In this document: positions 10,616 to 18,484 of the stretch, piece by piece
How the letters are laid out: every line of letters starts with the position of its first letter
Position numbering within the stretch: position 1 is the stretch's first letter
Origin: Skeletonema tropicum
Taxonomy: Eukaryota > Bacillariophyta > Thalassiosirophyceae > Thalassiosirales > Thalassiosiraceae
Length of the DNA: 64,000 nt
Assembly: GCA_037178625.1 (NCBI GenBank)
Contig: CM074146.1
Span: 1,860,001 to 1,924,000, forward strand
Reading direction: 5' to 3'
Program-made: the position numbers and the translations under genes
The notes under the pieces: model-generated
What the model saw: the letters and a program-made list of their open reading frames with translations, nothing else
Told to the model about the DNA's origin: nothing
Database searches by the model: none

Positions 10616-13600
10616 TCAATAATAATGATCTGACATTCTTAGTGTAGTGATCAAAGACACTAAACTATTGATCTCCTCCCTCTTGTAACATATATAAACA
10701 TGAGTGTTTGCCCAATAAGTCGTCTCATCCATTTTAATGCGGTTACCCATTGTTAAATGAAGGCGCTCCACAATTGCATTGCTTTGTGGATTACGAGCTG
10801 TAGAGGGTGCCGATGCGATTCCTGCGTCATGAAGAAGAGATTGAAACTCAGGGCCGATAAATTCACCTCCTTGGTCATGGGCACAGACTTCGGGTCTTGG
10901 GTATCTTGAAAGCCAGACTTCATTGAACTTGCGAGCAACATTTTCGCTTGTCTTGCGCTTGATGATGATTCCATCTGGAAATCCAGTAGCTCGATCAATA
11001 GCCGTAAGGGCATAAAACTCGTAGGACTTGCCGCTGCGACCGGAGGTACTTACGTACCAAGGACCAATAAGGTCAACATCACATTGTTTCCAAGGATACA
11101 AATCCTCGACAGATCGTGGGGGCAGATGGCCATATCCTCTCTCACCTCTCTTGGTTCGCTGACAAATGTCGCATGCAAAAGCTGCTATTCGGGCGGCTAG
11201 CTGAGGATGGTAGAACTTGGCAAGGGCATGGGAGAGAGACTTTGATCCAGGGTGATTGAGCAGGAGATGAAAGTACTCAACTGCCGCATCAACCGTCTCA
11301 TCAGTAAGGACTATTTTGAGGCTCGATTCCTCTTCAGGAGTGGGGCTGTAGCAGATAAGCTCGATGTTGTTGCGGCCAAAAGGCTTGCGGTGATACCGAG
11401 TGGGATCTTGAGTAAGGCGCTGTTGTAATGCTTCACAGCTGGCTTGCGTTTCCGCTAGCCATTCATACCTGAGGGGGTTCTGAACGGTAGAAGGGAGATT
11501 CATTAGGACTTGGACATGATTGATCGGGAATTCATCTTCACTGGCAAGTTCCGACAGTTGTTCTTCAAAGACTGACGGGGCTTCAGGATCTGGATTGAAC
11601 GGAGTTGGAGTTGAGGGCAGATCATCCTTCCTCTCCTCACGGCCAGAATAATCAAACTTGGGTAGACGGCTAAAAGCATCCGCGAGGACATTCAGTTTTC
11701 CTGGGTGATAATGCCATTCAGCATTAAAGGTCTCGAGGAAGCAGCGCCAGCGAAGGACGCGCTGATTGGTTAGGTTGGCAAAGGTGAGATTGCGATGGTC
11801 AGTAAAGAGCTTGATTTTGGCACCAAATAACATAGTGCGGTACTCCTGCAGTGTGGCAACTAAAGCTAACATCTCCTTTTCCATCGTAGAATAACGAGTT
11901 TGGGGGCCCGTCAGGCGCTTGGAATAGTAGGCAACAGGCCGACCACCTTGCAAGATAGCAGCACCCAACTGATAGTCACTGCTGTCCGTGTAGATTTCAA
12001 AAGGTTGGTTGTGATCAGGGTAGGCACAAAGAGCATCCGCGGCAATAACATTCTTCACTTCATTAAAGCACTTCTCAAGATGATCGTTCCATTCAATAGG
12101 GGCTTTCTTCTCTTTCAGACCACGGATCAATTGAGTGAAGGGAGATAATAAATGACTTCGTCTCGGCCAAAAGTCACGGTACCAATTGATGAGTCCAACA
12201 AAGGTTCTCACTTCACTTGCATTCGTAGGTCGTTGAAGGTCGAGGACGGCTTGAACTTTCTTTTGCCAGGGCTTGATACCATCTTGTGTGAGGTAATGAC
12301 CCAAGAAATCCCCTTCCGAAATACCAAATTCGCACTTGAGGGGGTTGACACTAAAACCAGCCTCCTCCAGACGAGAGAAAACTTGTTCAAGAGTTTTCAA
12401 ATGATCCTCCCAAGAATCAGACCAGATCGCGATGTCATCGATATAGGCACACACATCAGGAATACCCTCAAGACACTGTTCGATCGCCGCTTGAGCGAAG
12501 GCAGGGGAATTACGAAGACCCATTGGAGCACGTGTATAGCGGAACAGACCGAACGGTGTTGAAATAACGGCAAGGTTCTTCGCACGTTCAGTGAGTTCAA
12601 AGGCATAGAACATCATACTCAGATCGATTTTCGTCATAAACTTAAACCCTGAGCGTTGGCGAATGAGGTCATGAATGATTGGTAGAGTATAGTCGCGAGG
12701 CTTGATCACTTTATTGAGTTCACGAAGATCCGAGACGACCCGAATTGTTCCATCTTTCTTGGCAACAGGGAAGGTAGGGAGTGCCCAAGCTGTTGGGCCA
12801 GTAACTTTCTCCAAAACATTGATCTCCACCATCCGAAACAGTTCCTTCTTGAAGGTTTCCAAATGTATTCTAGGCGTCGGATAAGGCCGTCGATGGACTG
12901 GTCTAGCACCTTCCTCCAATTCGATATCCATCTTCCCTCCTTTGTAGGTACGCAGCGTGCCATCGAAAAGCTTGTAATGCTTGAAGAGCAGGGCACGAAG
13001 ATCATTTTGCTGGGACGTCGTCAAGTGACCACAATTGTCTTTGATGGCTTGTTGGACATTCATTTCTTGGTAGGTAGCATCAGCAATCGCAGTGGCAAAG
13101 GTGTCGAGATAGTTGTTAAGATCTCTCTCTTCCTCCTCAAGCAAGCAGCTGTTCACAGCTGCTGTGATTCGATCCTTGGTGAAGTTGGAATTCATAGGTA
13201 CTTTCTTTCCCAGCCATTCGAGTTCCAAGGAGTCGAGATGAATCTTGAGACCAATCTTGTGGAGGAAATCATTACCAAGGATCAGATCGAAACTGCATTT
13301 AGAATCAAAGACCAAGAAATCATGGGAGGTCACCGACAAATTTGCATCGAATTCAGGAAAACGCATCTCTTCAAGAGTTAGTAGACCGACAGGTTGGTAG
13401 TTACCAGCGATGGTGTTGCACAAGGTAGATATTGGCGCAGGCTTGATAGGTGCTTGCAGAGGCAGTACACTTCGATGAGCCATCGAAGTGGACGCACCTG
13501 TATCGAATAGGCATTTCACAAAGCGATTGCTTCTAACACCATTGACGGATTTGACCAAGCAATAAGCAGTGGCCATCGGAACTGAGACACCACGATGGTC

Positions 13601-14260
13601 AGTTTTATATACGACCTTCACGGTGCTGTAGTCAAACTCGACACTGAACTGTGGATCGACTTGAATTTCATTGCAGGTATTTGGTACTGAAGGAAGATCG
13701 AGTTCATTTCCCAATGGAGCCAGCTCAACTTGGCTGACTTCAATGCCAGTGCTTGGAAAAATTGAATAATCCCAAGGCCGCGGTTCCGGATTGACAGGGT
13801 TTTGCCAGAAGACATTGTATTCAGGGGAGTCAATCATCGCCAGTTCTAAGTTGACGAAATCATTCGTCGCTGTCACGCCATCAATTAGGCGATCGGTTGC
13901 ATTATCATCGAAAATTTGGGTAAATATTTGTGCGAGATCGCAATTAGCATTCTCATTGGCACTGTTGTTGGTGACGGCAAGGCACGTCTGCGAGAATTCG
14001 TATCCCGGGGCCATAGAATAGTCGCAATGACATTTGTCGCAATGACGGCCACTGTTCGTTGGGTAAAGATTATCCCTGACGATGGACTCTGCCGTAATGG
14101 CTGTCCTGTGTACTCTTACGCAGTCTGGTTTTACTGCGGAGTTCGCACTCGCCGCGTTCATGTTCTCTTGGAACTGCAACGCCTTAGGACCATTTGCATA
14201 GCCAGTAATAGATTCAGAAGTAGTAGTTGATATTGAATAAGTTCCCAAAGGGTCGGCGTT
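10616..14260 (-). CDS. pol: Retrotransposon Pol polyprotein (PR-RT-RH-IN), truncated
   Basis: The frame is open directly after the gag TGA at 14261-14263. Visible in order: aspartic protease active site CLFDTGAST; reverse transcriptase with MTKIDLSMMFYAFEL and the catalytic YIDDIAIWS; RNase H with YTDSSDYQLGAA and ending FTDHRNLTFA; integrase zinc finger (H...H, CDICQ); and the integrase core Asp (CDVDLIGPW), Asp (AHDQGGEF) and Glu (AIVERLH). After MGNRIKMDE the sequence departs from integrase-like content and stops at 10616, so the rest of the core and the C-terminal domain are missing. No ATG lies near the frame start, which fits expression as a Gag-Pol fusion by stop-codon readthrough. Because of the truncation this copy is probably immobile. 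Confidence 0.92.
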   Translation of the reverse strand, partial: NADPLGTYSISTTTSESITGYANGPKALQFQENMNAASANSAVKPDCVRVHRTAITAESIVRDNLYPTNSGRHCDKCHCDYSMAPGYEFSQTCLAVTNNSANENANCDLAQIFTQIFDDNATDRLIDGVTATNDFVNLELAMIDSPEYNVFWQNPVNPEPRPWDYSIFPSTGIEVSQVELAPLGNELDLPSVPNTCNEIQVDPQFSVEFDYSTVKVVYKTDHRGVSVPMATAYCLVKSVNGVRSNRFVKCLFDTGASTSMAHRSVLPLQAPIKPAPISTLCNTIAGNYQPVGLLTLEEMRFPEFDANLSVTSHDFLVFDSKCSFDLILGNDFLHKIGLKIHLDSLELEWLGKKVPMNSNFTKDRITAAVNSCLLEEEERDLNNYLDTFATAIADATYQEMNVQQAIKDNCGHLTTSQQNDLRALLFKHYKLFDGTLRTYKGGKMDIELEEGARPVHRRPYPTPRIHLETFKKELFRMVEINVLEKVTGPTAWALPTFPVAKKDGTIRVVSDLRELNKVIKPRDYTLPIIHDLIRQRSGFKFMTKIDLSMMFYAFELTERAKNLAVISTPFGLFRYTRAPMGLRNSPAFAQAAIEQCLEGIPDVCAYIDDIAIWSDSWEDHLKTLEQVFSRLEEAGFSVNPLKCEFGISEGDFLGHYLTQDGIKPWQKKVQAVLDLQRPTNASEVRTFVGLINWYRDFWPRRSHLLSPFTQLIRGLKEKKAPIEWNDHLEKCFNEVKNVIAADALCAYPDHNQPFEIYTDSSDYQLGAAILQGGRPVAYYSKRLTGPQTRYSTMEKEMLALVATLQEYRTMLFGAKIKLFTDHRNLTFANLTNQRVLRWRCFLETFNAEWHYHPGKLNVLADAFSRLPKFDYSGREERKDDLPSTPTPFNPDPEAPSVFEEQLSELASEDEFPINHVQVLMNLPSTVQNPLRYEWLAETQASCEALQQRLTQDPTRYHRKPFGRNNIELICYSPTPEEESSLKIVLTDETVDAAVEYFHLLLNHPGSKSLSHALAKFYHPQLAARIAAFACDICQRTKRGERGYGHLPPRSVEDLYPWKQCDVDLIGPWYVSTSGRSGKSYEFYALTAIDRATGFPDGIIIKRKTSENVARKFNEVWLSRYPRPEVCAHDQGGEFIGPEFQSLLHDAGIASAPSTARNPQSNAIVERLHLTMGNRIKMDETTYWANTHVYICYKREEINSLVSLITTLRMSDHYY

Positions 14261-15649
14261 TCACAGCTGAGCCTGAACAAAATAATTGTTTCCATTCGCA
14301 TCCGTTTGCATAGTATAGAGGCGTTGGCCTCCTTGAGCAGGGGCAGGATTTGCCGTGCTTGTAGTGAAGGTAGGAGCTATCTGACTTGGTGGAGGCGGAA
14401 GTTGAAGTTGTTGTTGCGATTGGGAGGCAGAAGCAGCTGTTGGCATTGCCATGTAGACGCCTTGTTGTTGTTGAAGTTGAGGTTGAACGAAGTATTGCTG
14501 CTGTTGAGGTGGACCATTGCTATTAAGGACCTTCTTCTCGTAGGTTTTCTTGTACCAATCTGGGGCCCTTCCACTATCGTAGAACTTCTTAGCCTTGTCT
14601 GCATCAAACTTAGGCCCAGTAGGACAAAAGATGCAATCCTTGTACTGGTGTTTGTGGTTGTCGTGAAACTTGCACTGACTGTAGAAGGGATTTTTCCCTG
14701 TTCCACGGTCATCACCTTTGTCGCCACCTTTACTTCCTCCATTGCGCTGATTACCATTGCGCTTGTCACCGTTGCGATATTTATTCTTTCGGCGTCTATT
14801 CTTCCTTCCATCATCATTCGCATCATCATCGTTCTCATCATCATCCTCTCTCTTTCTTTTCTTCTCTTGATAGTTATCTGAGATTTTCTTGAATTCTCGA
14901 TTCCAATAGGGCTGGAGGAGGTCAAAGACATCCGTCCAGTCCATCTCGTTTGCTCCTCCATTAGCGGCATCAAACGGATCCTCTCTTTGTTCGTCTTTGA
15001 TGTAGAGCTGGGCATCGTCAGTGAGGCCGTTCCAAACCGCTTTGAGCTTAGCATTATCAGTAGTTGCCGGACCGGTATGAGGGAGCATGTCGCAGAGCAA
15101 CCAAAGAGCAGAGAGGCGGCGCTTGAAATCCTGAGGATCATAGAAAGTACCGCGGTAGTGATGGTTCTTCCATTCGAGACTCATAATTCTCGTAGCCAAA
15201 GAGTCACCAGGAGAGTCATGCTTACTCCACTGAATAAACACAGACCCGAGAAGACGGATGAAGCCATCCATAGTCTCGGCGTCTGGGTGGTTTGGATCAT
15301 ACCAGAAGTGTCCATTTGCTCGAGTAGTGTCCCAGATGGTCTTGAGGGTTCCCACGAGAATATCACTTTCGTAGGTTTCGAATACGGTCTCGGGCGCCCA
15401 TTGGACTTGGGTACAGAACTTAACGTAGGTCTCGTTTTGTAAGATGAATAGTTCCGCTTGATCGCCTAGAGCCGATTTTGAGCCGATTTTGATGAACTTC
15501 GACTTCTTCGTGCTGCCATCAGCACGTCGACCCTCAAGTTCTTGTTCTGCGTAGTTGTGTTTGTTGATGAGTTGCTCATGAGAAGAGGCGGTGATTTGAT
15601 TCTGTTGGATTTTGATGGCTAGAAGCCAAGCGTTTCTCGAAGTTGACAT
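14261..15649 (-). CDS. gag: Retrotransposon Gag protein
   Basis: 462 residues from ATG at 15647-15649 to TGA at 14261-14263. The first half is helical and Trp-rich, as expected of a gag capsid region (for example SLEWKNHHYRGTFYDPQDF). Next comes a highly charged segment (KKRKREDDDENDDD) and then a Gly/Asn/Arg/Lys-rich region likely to bind RNA. A Cys/His cluster follows (QCKFHDNHKHQYKDCIFC), which is not a canonical CCHC knuckle. The tail is Gln/Pro-rich. Pol continues in the same frame after the stop. Assignment rests on position upstream of pol, composition and size. Confidence 0.8.
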   Translation of the reverse strand: MSTSRNAWLLAIKIQQNQITASSHEQLINKHNYAEQELEGRRADGSTKKSKFIKIGSKSALGDQAELFILQNETYVKFCTQVQWAPETVFETYESDILVGTLKTIWDTTRANGHFWYDPNHPDAETMDGFIRLLGSVFIQWSKHDSPGDSLATRIMSLEWKNHHYRGTFYDPQDFKRRLSALWLLCDMLPHTGPATTDNAKLKAVWNGLTDDAQLYIKDEQREDPFDAANGGANEMDWTDVFDLLQPYWNREFKKISDNYQEKKRKREDDDENDDDANDDGRKNRRRKNKYRNGDKRNGNQRNGGSKGGDKGDDRGTGKNPFYSQCKFHDNHKHQYKDCIFCPTGPKFDADKAKKFYDSGRAPDWYKKTYEKKVLNSNGPPQQQQYFVQPQLQQQQGVYMAMPTAASASQSQQQLQLPPPPSQIAPTFTTSTANPAPAQGGQRLYTMQTDANGNNYFVQAQL

Positions 15650-15829
15650 GGTAATGGTTAAGACAGTTATATGGGTGTAAATTTACAGTGTCCCTTCCAA
15701 CTAAGTATACAGTTGGATTGGATAAGATTGATATATCAATTGATGTAGATAACAAAGATATTATTATGATTAGTTTGACTGAAAGTAGATGTACGTTCAA
15801 GCTGCAACAGAGCAGCCCTTGTTGATAAG

Positions 15830-15849
15830 CCCTTTGAGAAAGGGCGCCA
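15830..15849 (-). other. Candidate primer-binding site of the retrotransposon
   Basis: On the minus strand the sequence begins TGGCGCC, a common start of LTR-retrotransposon primer-binding sites, and lies 180 bp upstream of the gag ATG. The 5' LTR would be expected to end immediately upstream. The matching tRNA was not identified. Confidence 0.5.
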
Positions 15850-16250
15850 ACTTTTAAATCCGATAAAACAAGAAACGAGAAACATAGAGTATGAAATAAG
15901 ATTCGTGTCCAGGTGACTGTGACATTAACCACCCAACAGAAGTTGTGGATAACATATTCACCTTTTCTCCAAAATAGAAAGATAGCAAGAGGAGGGGTGG
16001 CCTCGTACGTAGAACCATACTAATTCCGCTAAGTAACCAAGTTGTCAGCCACGAGACATCGGACAGTTACTCCTGTAACCATTTTTGCTAATAGTGTGGC
16101 AGCCACGAGACATCTGAGAGTTACACATGTAACGATTTGGCTGACAAGTTTCCCGAGCCACCACCACCGACCATCAAATAAAAATAATAGTGTCCATGAG
16201 AGAGAGATTCACCATGGAACATTAAATAGACAACATAGATCATCAACAAT

Positions 16251-16634
16251 ATGTCGTCAAACAAAATGAAGTATGATGAATGGGCTGACAAGCAGCGTAA
16301 AGAGAGAGGGGACACAGTAGAAGTAGGCTCGAAACGATTGAGGAAGGTAAATCCAAAATATGTCGACAACCAAAAAAGTCACAGCAACACCTCCATTGCC
16401 CAAAACAACATCAATAATGAAATTGAGTCGAATGCTGTTTCGTCCAAAGAGGTACAGGCGGAGCGACATGGGGAGAATGGGTCGTCCCCTGCAACGCAGC
16501 GTCTTGTCAAAACATCTACTATGAATAATATTAATGACACAACTTCCGTCAATAATGCACCCTCCGAATTGCAAGTGCAAGCCTTGCTTGCACAGAACAT
16601 GTTATGGGTTCTACAAGCAAAGAAAGGAAAGTGA
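16251..16634 (+). CDS. Unknown ORF 1 of the 8-bp-TSD element
   Basis: 127 residues, ATG at 16251. Hydrophilic, with a charged N-terminus (MKYDEWADKQRKERGD), an Asn/Ser-rich middle and a short helical end (LQVQALLAQNMLWVLQAKKGK). It overlaps ORF 2 by 31 bp in a different frame; ORF 2 is in the -1 frame relative to this one. That leaves open either two proteins or one frameshifted product. No family recognised. Its place inside a tightly delimited mobile element suggests a role for the element rather than the host. Confidence 0.6.
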   Translation: MSSNKMKYDEWADKQRKERGDTVEVGSKRLRKVNPKYVDNQKSHSNTSIAQNNINNEIESNAVSSKEVQAERHGENGSSPATQRLVKTSTMNNINDTTSVNNAPSELQVQALLAQNMLWVLQAKKGK

Positions 16635-17041
16635 AATCATTGGTGCAGCGTTGGATAGCTTCTCCGCCCGAACGTATTAAATCAAATGAAGATGGTGAAG
16701 TAGTTGCTGAGGATATTCTCATCGAGAGGGATGTTGTTATTATTGCAAACGTGAAGATTGGAAATGGAGCAAACGCTACTACGGTGCAACGACCATTTCG
16801 TGTCATGGTGATTCATGATAAACATTACAACAAGTGGATGATAAGTCAATCGTCTAGTAAGAAGTGGGGGAAAGAAGCAAAGCCATACAAGGTAGACATT
16901 CGAATGCTCCGGAAGAATGAAGTTGGTGAGTATGAAGATGTCGAATTATATGATGCAGATTACAACAAGGAAGAGGTTGCAAAGCGTATTGGAGAGAATT
17001 TGATTCTCGATGTAGTTGGAAAGTTGCATGTAATTGGTTGA
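16604..17041 (+). CDS. Unknown ORF 2 of the 8-bp-TSD element
   Basis: 145 residues, ATG at 16604, stop TGA at 17039-17041. Composition looks like a compact alpha/beta protein, with hydrophobic strands (DVVIIANVKIG, FRVMVIHDKHY) and charged helices (NKEEVAKRIGENLILDVV). The start lies 31 bp inside ORF 1. No catalytic motif or known domain is evident. The element is far shorter than an autonomous hAT, so either it relies on a transposase elsewhere or these ORFs provide an unfamiliar activity. Confidence 0.6.
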   Translation: MGSTSKERKVKSLVQRWIASPPERIKSNEDGEVVAEDILIERDVVIIANVKIGNGANATTVQRPFRVMVIHDKHYNKWMISQSSSKKWGKEAKPYKVDIRMLRKNEVGEYEDVELYDADYNKEEVAKRIGENLILDVVGKLHVIG

Positions 17042-17395
17042 GTTCATTAATAATGGGGTTATTTCATGTTAGACTTTTCGTAGAGGTTCAGCCTCCCTAC
17101 CCATGTAACCCGATGTTACAGATCCTAGTACAAGTTTACGTAGGAATTAAATTCCTACGTCATCAGCGAGGAAGCCAGCAGTTACACATGTAACGATTTC
17201 GCGGACAGGTTGAGGCCACCCCTCCTATAGCAAGGATAGCTTCGAAACGGCAGTACATCGAAGCCCACCCCGGCGGCAAATCCAGGTGAATAATAGTGAT
17301 GATCATTGGTTATGGTATTATCAGCAACAGAGCGTCGAAAAAGCCTTCAAATACAACGACGACATTGCCGGAAGCGTGGTACATGTAATGGTAAA

Positions 17396-17678
17396 ATTAT
17401 GCCAGTAATGTAACGACGGATACGTCCGTAGACTCAGAATATCTCAAACCGCCGACTGCACCATCAGATTCAGCGTTGAAAATTGGTCCAGGAATTATGT
17501 TGTGGAGTTGATTGGATGCTATTACTACATGATTTGGTGTGGGTATTGCCGGCGTCATGTCGATCTGATGTGTTGTGTCAAAAATTGAAAAAAAAAATCT
17601 AAAAAAAGTTGGAGCTCGATCCGTCGATTCCTTTCTCGCTCAACGGATGGGGTGGCACGCTTTTGTGGTCGGCATAAT
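17396..17678 (-). mobile_element. 283-bp MITE-like repeat, copy B
   Basis: Inverted copy of 9586-9868, same length and same ATTATGCC...GGCATAAT ends. It lies between the 8-bp-TSD element and the duplicated dioxygenase exon. Confidence 0.65.
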
Positions 17679-17716
17679 ATTGGGATGCCCGTCTCAAAAA
17701 GTGCGACCATAACAAA

Positions 17717-18127
17717 AAACTCACCCAGTGGCAAAGAAACTCGAGCGAGTCATCAAGTCGGGGCGAGATGATGAGAGGAACCTTGCTCTCGTCATCCAAG
17801 AAGGATGTAGTAATGTTGTCAACATCAAGGGAGCAAAGGAATGGCTGAGGAGGAGAAGAAGACATGTTTTTGTAGATAGACCGTGGTTGGTTGTTGTTTG
17901 TTGCTTCCTGATGTTTGTTCGTGTGGTCGGTGTTTGTAATTGTGTTTGTGTTTGTGAAAGCAGCACCAATAGAGTAGAAACTGCACTTAGAGTAGAAACT
18001 GCACTTGTAGTACATAGAACCTCGTTGATCGAAAATAATTGCACGGAGTGTCAGAATTAGGAATCCTCAAGTTTGCACAACCGGGTTCTCTTGAGAAGTA
18101 CAAGGGTCATTGTGTTGGCTTTGTCGA
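17717..18127 (+). repeat. Segmental duplication, copy B
   Basis: Direct copy of 9108-9555 with substitutions and indels. It includes the orphan exon 1. Confidence 0.85.
17725..17865 (-). pseudogene. Orphan first exon of the TauD/TfdA-like dioxygenase
   Basis: The 141-bp exon is preserved at full length with ATG at 17863-17865, and the donor changes from gtaagt to gtgagt. Downstream on the minus strand comes the MITE-like repeat at 17396-17678 instead of exon 2, so the catalytic part is missing. The residues closely match the intact copy (one visible change is FISSLD to FLCSLD). It is a broken partial duplicate, though it may still carry a working promoter. Confidence 0.8.
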
Positions 18128-18164
18128 AGTCCGGTCATAACCTACATAGGATTTCTATGGATTC

Positions 18165-18455
18165 CTAAGTTCTGGATTCAGAGTACGTCGTAGTTTTGAG
18201 AAATAATCCAGAGGCGTAGAGCTGGAGACTCGATGTCCATGTAGAATTCTCCATAGCGATCGGTATTCCGTTCTGTCTCTGATATACCCCTCCAGTCACA
18301 GCCATGTCATTAGACAAAGCTACGGGACTATCGAGGGAGAGGCACGGCCAGTGCGCTGTTGAGATGTGGTATGGTTGCGTCACACACATCCTAGTTGTAT
18401 TGGTATAGCTATCTAAAAGTTGACATAAAATTATCCCAATATATCTCTGCTGCAT
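18165..18455 (-). pseudogene. Degraded fragment related to the secreted Kelch protein
   Basis: The minus-strand translation contains WPCLSLDSPVALSNDMAVTG, which resembles WSYLSVDIPVALSDMAVSVL from exon 1 of the Kelch gene at 5633. It is followed by GIPIAMEN and FLKTTTY, which recur in a second fragment at 24566-24676. No intact gene can be built. Confidence 0.45.
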
Positions 18456-18484
18456 TATGTCTCCGCAATTTTGTTACCCTCACA

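Larger units (their letters stand above)
10616..15849 (-). mobile_element. Ty3/gypsy-type LTR retrotransposon, 3'-truncated
   Basis: In 5'-3' order on the minus strand: a primer-binding-site-like sequence (15830-15849), gag (15649-14261), an in-frame TGA, then pol with protease, reverse transcriptase, RNase H and integrase. Reverse transcriptase before integrase places it in Ty3/gypsy. The integrase stops shortly after its catalytic glutamate and no 3' LTR is visible, so the 3' end is missing. The 5' LTR, if present, would lie above 15850 and is interrupted by the 1,237-bp element at 15990-17226. Confidence 0.9.
15990..17226 (+). mobile_element. 1,237-bp TIR element with 8-bp target duplication
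   Basis: Perfect 15-bp TIRs, AGGAGGGGTGGCCTC at 15990-16004 and its reverse complement at 17212-17226. They are flanked by the exact direct repeat ATAGCAAG at 15982-15989 and 17227-17234. An 8-bp duplication is typical of hAT and P superfamilies, among others. Inside both ends are copies of the palindrome GTTACACATGTAAC (near 16121 and 17181), with degenerate relatives nearby; these may be protein-binding subterminal repeats. The element carries two overlapping plus-strand ORFs and no recognisable transposase. It sits just upstream of the retrotransposon primer-binding site, so it probably landed in that 5' LTR. Confidence 0.92.

Noticed and set aside
11900..14230. Several 60-170-residue plus-strand ORFs across pol
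   Set aside because: Antisense to protease, RT and integrase motifs on the minus strand.
14306..15442. Plus-strand ORFs across the gag region
   Set aside because: Antisense to gag; they are Leu/Ile/Val-rich and show no domain.
9586..17678. One 8.1-kb transposon with the 283-bp repeats as its TIRs
   Set aside because: Each 283-bp copy has its own inverted ends (ATTATGCC/GGCATAAT) and no target duplication flanks the pair. Two independent copies explain it more simply.
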